DNA of 64,000 nt from Brasenia schreberi (GCA_036023115.1 JAYKKT010000041.1:7566001-7630000); one strand, 5' to 3'; numbered from the stretch's first letter, positions 1 to 14,100 are shown. Notes: generated by a model from the sequence alone, not told the origin. Program-made: numbers and translations.

Positions 1-225
1 AAAGGTCTTGTTAGAAAAGAATTTTCATAGGTTTGCAACTTCACTATTTTCATAAAATTCCAACACATATGTGCAGATATACAGTCGTTTATTTAGGCCT
101 TTGTATTTCTGTTACAAGAATTGTTCCGAGTTCCAAGGCTGAGAACTTCACTCATTTAATTCTATTAATCCTTATAAACAAAAACCAAAACAAAAATCTT
201 CTAACAAACTTCACACCTAGTCCTA
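1..225. other. no recognisable feature
   Basis: AT-rich sequence with one short open frame and no similarity I recognise. It abuts the cut 3' side of the RTE fragment that starts near 226. Confidence 0.4.
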
Positions 226-914
226 CCTCAGATATCTTCTAGTCTTACTTGGGGTGCGTAAGCACAAAGTATATTCAAAACCTCTGTTCCTAACACTAAT
301 TTCAATGCATGATTCAGTCACCATAACGTTGTATGTCTACTATACTATCCTTTAAATCTTTATTTATGATAATACTAACTCCGTTTCGAGCCTTTTACTT
401 ACCTGAGTACCATAATTTAAAACTTATATCCTCAATCTCCTTTGCTTTTTCTCCAACCCACTTTGTCTCTTGTAAATATAGAATATGAATCTCTCTGAAT
501 CATAATATCTACCACCTTCATTAGCTTATCAAACAATGTTCTGATATTCGAAGAACCAATACGAATCTTATTATCTATGACTAACTTCCTTACCCTATGC
601 ATCCGTACATATTGAAAATGCGTAGACTCTCTCTGTAATGTATTCACTACATTCGGACAGCAATGTAGCGGGGCTAACTTCTTTACCCACACCCGTCCAT
701 GATATGAGAATCCTCTATGCAATTGATTCACTACATCCGAGCGAAAATGTATCACTACATGCGGGCTCTGCAACGCGTCGCTAGGCAGGAACGCCCCAAA
801 GCAATACTCATAATTTGTGTAATCTATGATATAAAAATGTAACAAAATTTTACGCTGGCTATCGGAAGCCTAACACAATCCTCCTCCTTTATCCAGGCTT
901 GGGACCGGCCATGC
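226..914 (-). mobile_element. RTE-type LINE, 5' fragment
   Basis: On the minus strand this matches the first ~690 bp of the full-length RTE at 6711-9958: the 5' leader (complement of about 840-914), the NYEYCFGA N-terminus and the first endonuclease segment. It ends at the part encoding the APQ motif. Stops and frameshifts are scattered through it, so it is old. The element's 5' end is kept and its 3' end is missing, the opposite of normal LINE 5' truncation, so a later deletion is likely. Confidence 0.88.
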
Positions 915-915
915 A

Positions 916-1224
916 AGGGTGATCCCTTACATGGGCAGAGTTAAAAAATAAAATACGAGACATAATAAATTAACTAATCCCACAGCATGGGTCCTACAGG
1001 TAACGAACCTTCCTTCATGAGGGTCAACATCAATTCCATGTAGATTGGATCTAAGTCCGCTTCGTGGTTTAGATTTACTGACTCTGACCCTGGTGAAAGA
1101 TCTTATAACTTCCCTCAAATTTACTCCAACAAAGCTGAAGTATAAAATTTCCGGTTCAAAACCCTTGACTGGCTAAACCTTCTTCGGCCAAGATTCACGG
1201 TGCAACTGACATTCCAGTAGAAAT

Positions 1225-1282
<58 letters not shown>

Positions 1283-1440
1283 GTAGCTACTCTCACATGT
1301 AGTATAAGATATCAGGTTCGCTAAGACAGTTCCTCCAATGAGCTTGCCAAAAGTTGAAAATTGCTTGGGAATCAGGTGTAAAATTTAGTTTCATTGGATG
1401 GTTTTGCAGAATCTGACAAATGGGCGTAAGGGATTAGGGG
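916..1440. other. unassigned spacer around a CT microsatellite
   Basis: Downstream flank of NDUFA2. Apart from the CT tract at 1226-1281 I see no gene, promoter or element. Confidence 0.35.
1226..1281. repeat. (CT)28 microsatellite
   Basis: Uninterrupted CT dinucleotide run of 56 bp. Confidence 0.98.
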
Positions 1441-1711
1441 TTATATGGGTATGAGTTCTTTGATTGAACAATACATGTATTCACGAAAGCTGCCAACACA
1501 CGTTGAACCACGAAGCAGTCTCCTGCTGAAAAGCTTCCAGCATGCATAAACCAGATTCTGAAGCAAGAAATGTGTGAACAATTTTTGAACAAGCCACCAA
1601 AAGTTTAGTGAAGATTCAGTTACATCCGGTTTCATCCCCCAGAAAAACAAGAACAGAAATAAAAGCCAAAATGGTAAAAGTCAGATTGAGGTGCCTTCAT
1701 AGACGTACACT

Positions 1712-1717
1712 TTTATT
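1712..1717 (-). terminator. candidate polyadenylation signal of NDUFA2
   Basis: AATAAA on the minus strand shortly after the NDUFA2 stop codon. Its position fits, but cleavage-site use is not shown by the sequence. Confidence 0.4.
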
Positions 1718-1738
1718 TGCTTGACAAACGAGTAAAAT

Positions 1739-1839
1739 TCAAGATTTAAGATCGCCAGCCTTGACAAGTTCTTCAAGTGCCTTGACAATATGTTGTTCTG
1801 TCAGGCCGTTCAACCTAACACATCTTTCAACACCCATTT
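1739..1839 (-). CDS. NDUFA2: NDUFA2 exon 3 (terminal)
   Basis: The acceptor tgcag ends at 1840. The exon encodes [14 protein letters not shown] and runs to TGA at 1741-1739. An AATAAA signal on the minus strand lies about 20 nt past the stop (complement of 1712-1717), so the 3' UTR may be short. Confidence 0.92.
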
Positions 1840-4800
1840 CTGCACAAAACAACAAAACATATAAGCAGATAAACATATTTATGGGCCCACATGCATTTAA
1901 AAGAGAAAATATTCTCTTGTGAATCACCTACGATCAAAGAATAGTCACTAAACGAATCCAAGGTTGAAAGTTTGTTCTCTAGTCAACCATCACACTAAAA
2001 GCAAGTGGGCCAGCTAACTGTAAAAGAAAACTCACTCTAATCAAGCCCTTGCAATGTTGAGCATACATTGATTACTAACATAATCATAGAAAGGGGAGCA
2101 TAACCAACCAATTCCACACAAGGATATCCATGCAGGAGGCACCAGCTCTGAACTGAACTACCCTACACATCATCTGAGTGGCTCAGATAGTAACTTGGAG
2201 GGCTAAATAAATGTCAGAGAGTTGAAATCTAAGAACATAGTAACGTTGTCAGCAATTGATGCAATAATAGTAAGCAATAATAGTAAGCAACTTTTTATAA
2301 CCCACATCAAGCCACTTGTAGATTGATGCATCTTAGCTTGAACACCCCAAAGCTTGGGAGTGTTCAAACACTATTTCTCTTTGTCATTTGTCCTTCATGT
2401 TTTCAGTTTTCCTGTTAAGTTGCTTCACATAAGTTTTCCTCTAGTTACAAACTTAACTGATCCATGACCTTCTAACTCAATCATTATATTTTTCAAGATC
2501 CGAAGATGAGAAGGGCCCTATGTACTGATAGTGAGATGACAGGGTTTCTCATTATAGAAGAGCCTCAACCCATGGTCTTAGAGAGTAACCGCTCTGTGAA
2601 GATAGAAGATAAAGCAAGGATGGGGCACCTACCTTCATACAAATCTAGGAGTGTCATCCCCGCCATCTTTTAGAGATTAAATAATGTTACGCTACAATTT
2701 GATGACTGTTAGAAGCCAAACATCATGGACTGTCCTTTCCTCAAGTGAGTTATGAAAACCAAGGTCTTCTTAGTTAGTCCTCGGTGACGTGTAGGGCCAA
2801 GTTGTGTTGTCTCTGTAATGAAGCAAATCAGCCTTCAATCACCGATGCTGCCACAGTCCACCAATAACCAATTACACGACGTAATCTCCACAAACAAATC
2901 ACCAAACACTTGGTGTACACGAGAGAGTTAAAGCACATGAAGAAAGAACTTTATTTCCCCGCACTAAGGCTGTCTGGAAGAGGTGATAATCAGCCCTTTT
3001 TATAAGTCTGAGTTACAAGATGAAATGGCAGAAAAACTGCAAACGGATGCTATTTGACTAGCCGTTGGCAGCCTGCTGCCAAAGTTACAAAACAATGCGC
3101 AAAGGACAGCTTTCGATTCTTTCTTCTGAAGAGCCTGACAGGGAATGGAAGAAGAATAGCTAACTTGCTGAGGCACCAATCATTTGCTTTGCTTCGCACA
3201 ACCTTACGCCCATCTGACCCGCTGAGGTGCTCCCTCTTCTTCCACTATGGGAAAGATTCTCCACCACTTTACCTGGCCTTCACTCAACAGACGCGAAGAT
3301 GCTAAGGGCCTAGTCCTACTCCTTTTCTGTGTCGAAGAATGTGAAAGAACCCCTTAGGGGTTTGCCTCGGGATAGTTTCAGAGTCGGACAAGGTTCTGAA
3401 GAGATTCTCCATAGAAAGGATTACGGGGCTCCATAGGGACTGGGAAGTGGTTTTTTACCATGTTTACCGCACTGTACGGATTGCTCGTTCAGTCTTGCAC
3501 TGCCCATAGGATTCTTGACCTCGCCTTACGCCCCGTGGGAGACGACGCTTCGTCTCTGCTGAGGGCCCTGACATCTCCTTCCTCCCTTGAGGAAGTGGAA
3601 GTCGAAGGAGGTCAAAAGTACTATAGGGGGCGCTGAAGACAAAGTTGAGAGAGCAGACCTTGAGCTGGGGTTGGGCCGACTGGCTCGACATTGCACAGTT
3701 CTCCACCGAGAAAGGATGCACTGAAGAAGATCAAAGGAGAAAAGAGAAGGAACGATACAGACGACGACTACGTCAAAGGTCAAGGCCAGGTCGGGCCTGC
3801 GTTATGCTACTGGAAGCCGAAGAGGAGTAAGAAGAGGTACTTTAGGCCTGAACGAAGATCAGCGTTACAGTAGCGCAGGCTGAGCAAAGCCCTTGATGGC
3901 TGGAAATTACAGAAATAAAAAGGAGAATTTATAGAAAAAAAAAACAGGAAATTATATTAATACAATTAGCACGCTCCCTCAAACTTTACTGGAATAACAC
4001 GGAAAGTTTGTCAGTTAGGAAATGAAATCCAGGTGTAGTGAGGATCTTGGTAAATCCATAGGCAAGTTGATATTCTAAATGCACGTATTGAAGTTTAAGA
4101 TTTCCTTAAAAATATTTCTCTCAAACATAATAACAATCGATCTTAATGTGCTTGACCCGTTCATGAAAGGTGTCGTTAAATGTTATGTACATGGAACTCT
4201 AGTCATATAACATTATAGGAGCTTAATCAATATTGATGCAAGCCATAATTTTGAACTCAGCTTCAATGGTGAAGAGAGACTTTTCGTTGCTTCTTACATC
4301 TCTACGATATTCGTGATTCACATAGAAAGACACAATATCCAGTGGTGGGGTGTTTGTTGTTAACATCACCCCTCGAATCGGAATCAATATAAGTGGTGGA
4401 TAGAAGGCATGCTGGGTAGATGGTAGAGTGCAGCGTGCTGGGTGGTTGAAGTGGTAGACGGAAGGTGATTTGATGGTTGTGAAGGAGCGATGGAAGAAAA
4501 GGTGGGTTTGGCGGTTGAATGGGACTATGATGGGGTCTTCAGCTATGATGGATGGAGAGTAGCCACATAGGAGTTCTCTATGGTGGAGTCAATGTCATCT
4601 ATCATAGCCCCTTGTTCATGAACTTAAAAATTTCATGCACTTCACCAATTTGCTGTTGAATCTCCTGAATCCCCTGTCGATGATCGTCTCATTAAACACA
4701 ATCTCATTATCAAGCAAGGGGACCTCTCGTCTTCTCGACTCAACAAGAGTGACACGTTCTCCAAGAGTTTTATCTGGATGAACATGTAGCTCACCAGTTG

Positions 4801-5133
4801 TATGGCTTGAAGCTGCTTCAATGTAAGGATCGTCGATGATGGTCCATACAACGACAAGGCAACTCGAACTCCAGCACCCCCTTCCCAACGGTGGAGTGTT
4901 GGCGACGTTGGTGATCGACCGAGAGAGAGAGAGAGGAAGAGGGGAGAGAAGAGGAGGTTGTTCGGCCGATGACAGGAGGAGGTAAGGCGGCAAGGTGTGG
5001 TGGACAACAGCATTGAGATGGGAGTGGCGATGGAAGCCATGCGATAAAGCAGTTGGTCGGCATTCATGTGGCAATAAATGGTGAGGTGGTGATATGGCGA
5101 GGGATGGCTCCGACGACAATGGGTTTTGCGTTC

Positions 5134-5190
<57 letters not shown>

Positions 5191-8100
5191 GGCAGTTTCT
5201 TTGTTCAGCAAAGAGAGATGGAGACACGTTTACACGAAGTGAGGTCATGGATCCTGTCCTAGATACATATTTGGCTAAGAATTGATCTTGTTTAGCCCTT
5301 CTTTCAGCATTGAAACAAAAATAAATAAGGTGTGTTCTTTTCAAGTTATTGATATTTGTTTGTGATATTTAGCATATCGATTTGTTAACCTTTTTTTTAT
5401 GAGGGTAGACTGTTTGTTAGACAATAAGTTACATCTTTATGTGATTAATATCTTCATGTTGTGGCTATATGTCATTTTTGTTGGCCTTTTGTTAAAGATT
5501 TTTTTGTTAAGGTGCTTCATGTTGTTGGCTATTGGTTGAAGATCATTCAATGTTTAAAGATGCACTTATTGTTATTTAATAGTTTATGATCTTGATAACT
5601 TTTAAGTTGCATTTTCATGTGATGAAGATCTCCACGTTGTGGCTATATGTCATGTTTGTTGGTCTTTTGTTGAAGACCTTTATGATTAAGGTGCTTTATG
5701 TTGTTGATTATTTATTGGAGAGAGTCAATGACTTATTGTTATCTTGATAACCTCGTGCTTGATAAAAGTGTTTGAAAATAATGCATAAAAAGAGTCTTGA
5801 CTTGACTATTTATTTGGTATATTTTGAGCATTTTGTACGAGTGATAAGGATTACATTTAAAAATTCTTGTTTTTTGAGACAAATCTTTTATGTTAAAAAG
5901 ATTCTTGAAAATATTAAGTTAGATTATAAATCTTTTCGTATATATTTAAAACCTATTATAAATCTTGATTGATTTTCTTATTCTTGGAACCATAGAATCA
6001 TGTTTGAAATTGTGAGTTATTTAAGGAACCTGACAATGGATTGTTTTGGATGGTTCAAGTTTAGCCTTAAAACTCGGGTTTGAGCTTAGCCTTAAAGCTT
6101 GTTTGGATTCGAGTTTGTCCTTAAAACTCGGATTTGAGTTTAGCCTTCAAGCTTGTTTGGTATACCAAGGCCTTTTTGTAATATCATGAGTTTATAGTGA
6201 TTCATGAACTTATTTGTTATATTTGATAATCCTACTTAGGTGATCGATGTTTTCCATTAAATAATTTCTTTAAAAAATATAGGTTTTTAAGTTTCTAGTT
6301 ATGTGATCTTAATACTTTTATTAAGGATTAATTCTATAAGTTTTGTTGTAGGTATGTCTTAAGGTATATCAAAACGATGAGTTCTAATGCATGCAGACAC
6401 AAAAAAGTACAAACAACAACAATAACTAAGCATTTTCCCATACTAGACGAGGTCGGCTACATGGATTCTTTGTTTCCACAAAGCCCTATCATGTGTCATG
6501 TTAACAATTAACTCATAATAAGCTAGATCATTCTGTATTGTTTCTTTCCAACACTTTTATAGTCGTCGTCTACCTCTTTTAGTACTTTCAAAATCTAGTT
6601 TTTGCTTCTTTTGATCTTCTTTCTATATGTCCAAACCATCTTAAATGATATTCTCTCATTTTATCCTCTATTGGTGTCACACATAATTTATTTCTAATAA
6701 CCTCATTATGCATTGCCGGTCCCAAGCCCGGATAAAGGAGGAGGGTTGTGTTAGGCTTCCGATAGCTAGCGTAAAACTTCGTCGGATTTCTACAACATGG
6801 ATTACAAAAATTATGAGCATTGCTTTGGGGCATCCCCGCCTAGCGACGTGCTGCAGAGCCCGAATGCAGTAAGAAGTAAGCAAGGGCCACTACATTTTCG
6901 CCCGAATGTAGTGAATCAATTGCAGAGAGGGTTCCTACATCATGGACGGGTGTGGGTAAAGAAGTTAGTCCCGCTACATTGCCGCCCGAATGTAGTGAAA
7001 AATTTTCAGAGAGGGTCTCCGCATTTTGATTATGGACGGATGCGGGGGGTAAGAAAGCTAGTCCTAGATAATAAGATTCATATTGGTTCTTGGAATATCG
7101 GAACATTTTCGGGTAAGCTAATGGAGGTGGTAGATACTATGATTCGGAGAAAGATTCATATTCTATGTTTACAAGAGACAAAATGGGTTGGAGAAAAAGC
7201 AAAGGAGATAGAGGATACAGGTTTTAAATTATGGTACTCAGGTAAAGAAAAGGCTCGAAACGGAGTTGGTATTATCATAAATAAAGATTTAAAGGAGAGT
7301 GTAGTAGACATACAACGATATGGTGACCGAATCATGACATTGAAATTAGTGTTAGGAGCAGAGGTTTTGAATATAGTTTGTGCTTACGCACCCCAAGTAG
7401 GACTAGAAGATAGTATAAAGACAGTTTTTTGGGAAGAGTTAGATAAGGTGTTTCAAAAGATTCCACAAAGGGAGATGATTTGTTTAGGAAGAGATTTAAA
7501 TGAACATGTCGGTAAAGAGGCATTAGGATATCAAGGGATTCATGGAAACTTTGGTTATGGGGATATAAACCAGGAAGGTAGGGAGATTTTAAATTTTGCT
7601 ATGCCATTTGATCTTTTTATAGTCAATACAATCTTCAAAAAACGAAATAAACATTTAATTACTTATAAGAGTGGCTTATCACAAACACAAATTGATTACT
7701 TTATTTGTAGAAAAAAAGATAGAGCGTGTTGTAAAGATTGTAAGGTAATTCCAGGAGAAAGCTTAACCACCCAACATCGACTTTTAGTTATGGATTTACA
7801 AATAAAAAAATGGACAAAGAAGAAAAGAGTGCATCGAGCTATTCGGACTAAATGGTGGAACCTCAAAAGCGAGAAAGAAGATATATTTAAACAGAAAGTC
7901 CTTCAAGGAGATGTTTGAAATTATGTTGGCACACCCTCTGATATGTGGAACAATATGGCTATACATATTAGGAAAGTGGCGAAAGATGTGTTAGGGGTAT
8001 CTAAGGGAGGTGTACCGGCACAAAAAGAAGCTTGGTGGTGGAGTGAAGTAGTACAAAATAAAATCAAGGCAATGAGGGCATGTTACAAATTACATTATGC

Positions 8101-11100
8101 TAAGAAAACTAGTGAAACTTTAGAAGCTTATAAGAAAGCAAAGAAGGAAGCAAAAAAGGCCGTTAGTGAAGCAAAAGCTAAGATTTGGGAGGACTTATAT
8201 AAAAAACTCAACTCAAAAGAGGGTGAAAGAGATATTTTTAGGATAGCTAGGGCTAGAGATAAGAAAACTAAAGATCTTAATTATGTTAGATGCATAAAAT
8301 ACGAGGATGAAAAAATTCTAGTGGCAAATGATGATATAAGAAATAGATGGAAAAACTATTTTTATAATCTTTTTAATGAAAATAAAGATGTTAGTATTAG
8401 TTTAGGAGATTTAGCCAAGTCAGAAAAGTATATAAACCACAATTTCTACCGACGCATTCAAAAGAATGAAGTCAAAGAAGCTCTTAAACATATGAAGAGT
8501 GGTAAATCGGTAGGACCAGATAATATTCCTATAGAAGTTTGGAAAATACTAGGAGAAATAGGAATCACTTGGCTCACAAGACTATTTAATGAAATATGGA
8601 AAAACCAAAAGATGCCTGAGGAATGGAGAGCAAGTACACTTATACCCGTATATAAGAACAAGGGAGACATTCAAAATTGTGCGAATTATCGAGGTATCAA
8701 GTTAATGAGTCATACTATGAAATTATGGGAAAGAATTATCGAACGTAGGTTAAGACAAGTATCAAGTACAACACAGAACCAATTTGGATTTATGCTAGGT
8801 AGATCTACTATTGAAGCGATTCACCTTTTGAGACGTCTTATGGAACATTTTAGAGCAAAAAAGAAAGACCTTCACATGATATTTATTGATCTAGAAAAAG
8901 CTTATGATAGGGTACCGAGGGAGGTTCTTTGGAGAACTTTGGAAAAAAGAGGTATCCCATTGACATATATTAACCTTATAAGAGACATGTATGATGGTGC
9001 AAAAACATGTGTGAGGACTCATGAAGGAACGACAGACTTCTTTGAAGTTAATATTGGGTTACATCAAGGATCAACTTTAAGTCCATACTTATTTATAATG
9101 GTGATGGATGAGTTAACAAAACATATTCAAGATGAAGTACCTTGGTGTATGTTATTTGCAGATGACATTGTATTAGTGGAGGAGTCTAAGAAAAAAGTTA
9201 ATAGAAAATTGGAACTATGGAGAGAAACATTAGAAAACAAAGGCCTCCGACTTAGTAGAACAAAGACAGAATATATGGAATGTAAGTTTGATCATTTGGC
9301 TACTTCAGAGGACATAGAAATTAAAATTGGCACACATTGCATTCCCCAAAAGGAAAGTTTTAAATACCTAGGGTCAATTTTTCAAAGTGATGGAAGAATT
9401 GATGGAGATGTTACACATAGAATTAATGCTGGTTGGTTAAAATGGAGAGGAGCATCAGGTATTCTTTGTGATAAGAAGATACCATTAAAATTAAAAGGTA
9501 AATATTATAGAGCAGCAATTAGGCCTGCCATGTTTTATGGTTCTGAGTGTTGGGTAGTTAATCATCAACACGTACAAAAGATGTCTGTGACAGAAATGAA
9601 GATGTTGAGATGGATGAGTGGTCATACAAGAAAAGACCGTATACATAATGAGGTTATTAGAAAGAAATTAGGAGTGGCACAAATAGAGGATAAAATGAGA
9701 GAACATCGTTTAAGATGGTTTGGACATATAGAAAGAAGATCAAAAGAAACCTGTAAGAAGGTTAGAAAAACTAAATTTGGAAAGTATTAAAAGAGGTAGA
9801 GGACGACCACAAAAGTGTTGGAAAGAAACAATAAAGAATGATCTAGCTTATTGGGAGTTAACTGCTAACATGGCACACGATAGGGATCTGTGGAAACAAA
9901 GAATCCATGTAGCCGACCCCGTCTAGTATGGGAAAAGGCTTAGTTGTTGTTGTTGTTGTAACCTCATTATGTATACGGTCTTCTCTTGTGTGACCACTCA
10001 TCATCTCAACATCTTCATTTTTGTCACAGACATCTTTTGTACATGTTGATGATTAACTGCCCAACACTCATAACCATAAAACATGGCAGGTTTAATTGCT
10101 GCTCTATAATATTTACCTTTTAACTTTAATGGTATCTTCTTATCACAAAGAATACCTGATGCACCTCTCCATTTTAACCAAGCAACATTAATTCTATATG
10201 TAACATCTCCATTAATTCTTCCATCACTTTGAAAAATTGACCCTAGGTTAGTGTTATTTGTATCGTACGATACGGTGTGATACGTATCGTATCATGGGCA
10301 CGATACGATACACCTAAGTGTATCGTTTTTTAAAAGTTATCGCATCGTATTGTGCGATACGGGCCGTATCGCACGAATCGAAACCCTCATTTTTCGCGGG
10401 TTTCCTCTCTCTTCGAGTTCTCCAAGCTCCGTAAGAGTCGTTCTTCGCCTCCTTGGTGTTCAAAGCTCTAAAATCGTGCTCTATAGTGTTCGTGCAAGCC
10501 TCCTATCTCAGATTTAGGTATATTTTTAGTATTTTTCTTTATTTTTTCCTTTTTATTTGTTGTTTTTTTTGTTTATTTGTATTTTTATTTTTTTGAATGA
10601 CAAAATATGAAGTTATTAAGTGTATGGATATGATTTTTATTGTATTCATGAATTGGGAAACACTCTATTTGAGTTTATGTGAAGATTGGAGATTTATGAA
10701 GTGTTCTTATTTACAGGTTATTGATTCAATTGTAGTGCTCCGTTGATACTTTAGATGGTAGGAAGGGGTGCTAGAGATGATCTGGTATGGCAGTCGGGTA
10801 CACCAATTGGGGGTTCTAGATTGAAGATCAGATTTTTTTTTGTGAGAGGGTGGTCAGTGGTGGAATTTCACGATTGAAACACCACTTAGCAGGGACTAGG
10901 AAGGAGATTGCTCCTTGCACGGGTAGAGTTAGAAGTTTACCAGAAGGCATTAAATGGCAATGTCTGCAGATGATTGAGAGTATACAAGAGAGGAGGCAAC
11001 AAAAGGAAGATCTCGAGATGTTTCAGGATGATAATGATGTTATTGGATTCACTGATAGTTTGCCTTTATATGTGAGAACAGATATTGGTAGAAGCAGTTC

Positions 11101-14100
11101 ATGACCACCTAGCAGGAGAAAGAGGGTTGCTGAAGACTTTGGTAAGAGAGGAAGTTCAGCAAGGAGTAGAGGAAGAGTTTCTTCTAGCATACATTCATTC
11201 TTTCCTCCTTTCACTACACCTGGTGCTCAACCTGAAATTCGTGCTACTATGGCTTCAAAACAACTGTATGATCAGGTAGACCTTCCAGTGGGGAGATGGT
11301 TTTATGATGCATGCATTCCATTTAATGCAGCAAACAGTTTTCATTTTCAAGCAATGGCAGATGCAATTGCTAATATTGGTCCAGGATACAGGATGCCCTC
11401 TTATCAGAAGTTTAGAGGGAAGATATTAGATCAGACTGTCATTCAAGTGCAAGAATATTGTTCGACTTTGAGACAATTGTGGAAGGAAATGGAATGCACT
11501 ATCATGACAGATGGATGGACAGATAGGCGATGAAGGACCTTACTAAACTTTCTTGTCTACTGTCCTAAAGAACTCATGCTTTTAAGATCTCTAGATCTAT
11601 GTTATCAATAACGCGCTATAGCGTTTTAGCGGTGTTAAAAACGCTATAGCGGGTGACCCTTAGTGGGCGACCTACCGGGGCCGTTATAGCACCGCTAACA
11701 GCGCTATAGCGGACCGCTATAGCACAATTAGCGGACAGTATTGATAATGCTATTATGGATCGGGTCGATCCACTTGGATCACCCGATCCAAACGAAACAA
11801 AATAACCTAATCGCACACTCTCACAGTCTCACCATCTCCTGCGTCTCTCTCCCTCTCTTTCTCTCTCTCTCCCACAGGGCATCCTCTGTTGTCCCTCTCC
11901 CGCCTCTCATCGCTGCTCTCACTGCCACGATTGGTTGTGCCAGGGAGGTCATGAATCAATTGATAAGTCCAATCCAATATCTTGATTTCATATTTTTTTA
12001 GAATAGGTACATATCGCACCTAAATAATTGGGACATAGAATAGGTCATAAATTATATACAGAACAGATAAACTTTCTGACTCTGCTGCCACGAGAACCAG
12101 GATGCTCAGGTGAAACCCTCCTAAATCTTCCAATAACCCCTCTTTTCGCTCCTCTTCTTGTAGAGAATTTTAAAGCAAACCAACCCAAGCTCTCCATTGT
12201 CGGCAAGCCCGAATGATTGATTGATATAGATGCTCGAGGATGGAGAAAGTGACCTCTTTGACTGGGGCAAGGTTTTGCTGGACAGGGACATATTACTAGA
12301 GCCGGAATGACAGAAGAAATTGAGTATCGGCTTGTAAACAATTGTTGATAATCAAGGGTTGAATTGCCAACGTTACAATTCGTCAAATCACCAAGATCTC
12401 AAAACATCCGAATATGGATGTCACACGTAAAGAGCACACTAGGAGCCAACAAGAGTCCAAATAACGAAGTCAAATCACAAACAAAGGTTGTGCAAGACAG
12501 CATATTTATTGATATACATTTATGCTCACAATGAAAGAGAATAGGGAGAAGGGAGTTACTGTGCCATCCAGGACCTAACCATGGGTCAGGCCCTAGTTAC
12601 AAGTTAACACAGTCGAACCCTATTTCCTGAACTGCTTTGCCCGTCAATTCGGCTTATGCCAAGATCTCCCCGCTCCCATAGTTTCAACCGTTGCAGAGAT
12701 TCCCTGGCTCAAAGTCTCTTTCATTGATCGAATATTACATACAGAAGAGAAAAAGCTAAATCGGTATCGTATTCTACACTACTATAAGCAACCCTGGGAA
12801 AACCCACCGATTCTCTGAGTGGTGGGCCCATTTTGCCTTGACCCTCTACCAGGAGGGTGTTAATGATATAAGTTGAGGTTTGCCCACTTCGGGACTAAGA
12901 AGTCGTTGACAAAACCCTCCTAAATCTTCGATCGGGTGGACAATAACAATGGCACCAAGGCGAGTTCGATTGCCGAAGTAATGGCCGAGACGTAGTGAGA
13001 ATACTCAATCACCACCGTTACCCTTACTCCCATGTGGCGGTGGCGGTGGCGGTGGAGTCAAAGGGTAGCGGTTGATTGGCTTTGCTTACGCACCGGGTTC
13101 TTCCCAACGTCAGCAGCTCATCCGCAGGGCATTTCGCTCCTTTATGGCCCCTCGGAAGAAGATCAATCGACACCTTCTAAGGCCCTTCCCTCGGTCGGCG
13201 GGGAGCTCCTTTACCATGTAATTGGCTACTCTGTTGGCCTGTAGTCGACAACGACCTTTTTCTAGTGTATGAACTCCTGCTTCAATCAGATCTTCTCGTG
13301 TCCTTTCTTTGCTAGCTCTGTATTGATGTAATAGACACGAATCATTACTAATGCTCCGCACTTACGTAGCGTTCTACGACCATTCTCTTCACCCTTTTCC
13401 GGATTTAACTCCTGCGTGGCTGACTTGGTCCGATACTTGGGACCTTGCCTTGCCTTACAGAGCCAAATCGCACAATTCTAAATGTCTCCCTTGTTCTTAT
13501 ATATGGGTATAAGTGTACTCGCTCTTCATTCCTTGGACATCTTTTGGTTTCTCCATATTTCATTACATAGTCTTATGAGCCAAGTGATTCCTGTTTCTCC
13601 TAAGATTTTCCAAACTTCTATAGAAATATTGCAGACACAAAAAGTATTGAACAAAAACCAAGTTGAAGCTTCGAAAAAGATTTATACAATTGAACATTCT
13701 CCTTTTGGAACAAGTAGTGCAATTGTCACACATGAAGGATTGAAATAAACTTTCGATATACATACCGTATATTTGAGGAGGGGTGTTAAAATGTAATAAG
13801 GTTGGACCACTAGATCCAAAGGCCAGCAAAGCCCAGCCAACAACAAGGCCACGTGAGCATGAAGAAGAAGGGCATGGACGGGCCAGTAGGACCCAAACTA
13901 ACCGTTGGGTCAACCCTTCACAACGAGCAAGCATCCAACGGCTAATTTATGTGTATATAAACCTATCATGTGTAACATTATATACCAAGCATTGTGTATG
14001 GATTATCTGATTATTCAAAAAAATAAAATGAATTCAGGAATTTTACCAAATTTCTAACGTTATATCCTATGGTTTTTTGCCCTTCGATTGTTGGCATCTT

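Noticed and set aside
2626..2666. Apparent first coding exon on the minus strand (ATGGCGGGGATG ... GAAG|gtaggt) that would splice in phase to the exon at 1839-1739.
   Set aside because: The true upstream NDUFA2 exons at 20927-20821 and 21278-21193 encode the conserved core in phase; the short [11 protein letters not shown] peptide has no family match and is chance.
4616..5211. Long minus-strand open frames of up to 189 aa.
   Set aside because: The upstream parts are low-complexity frames through the GA/CT microsatellite. Only the SYP2-like segment is meaningful, and it is frameshifted.
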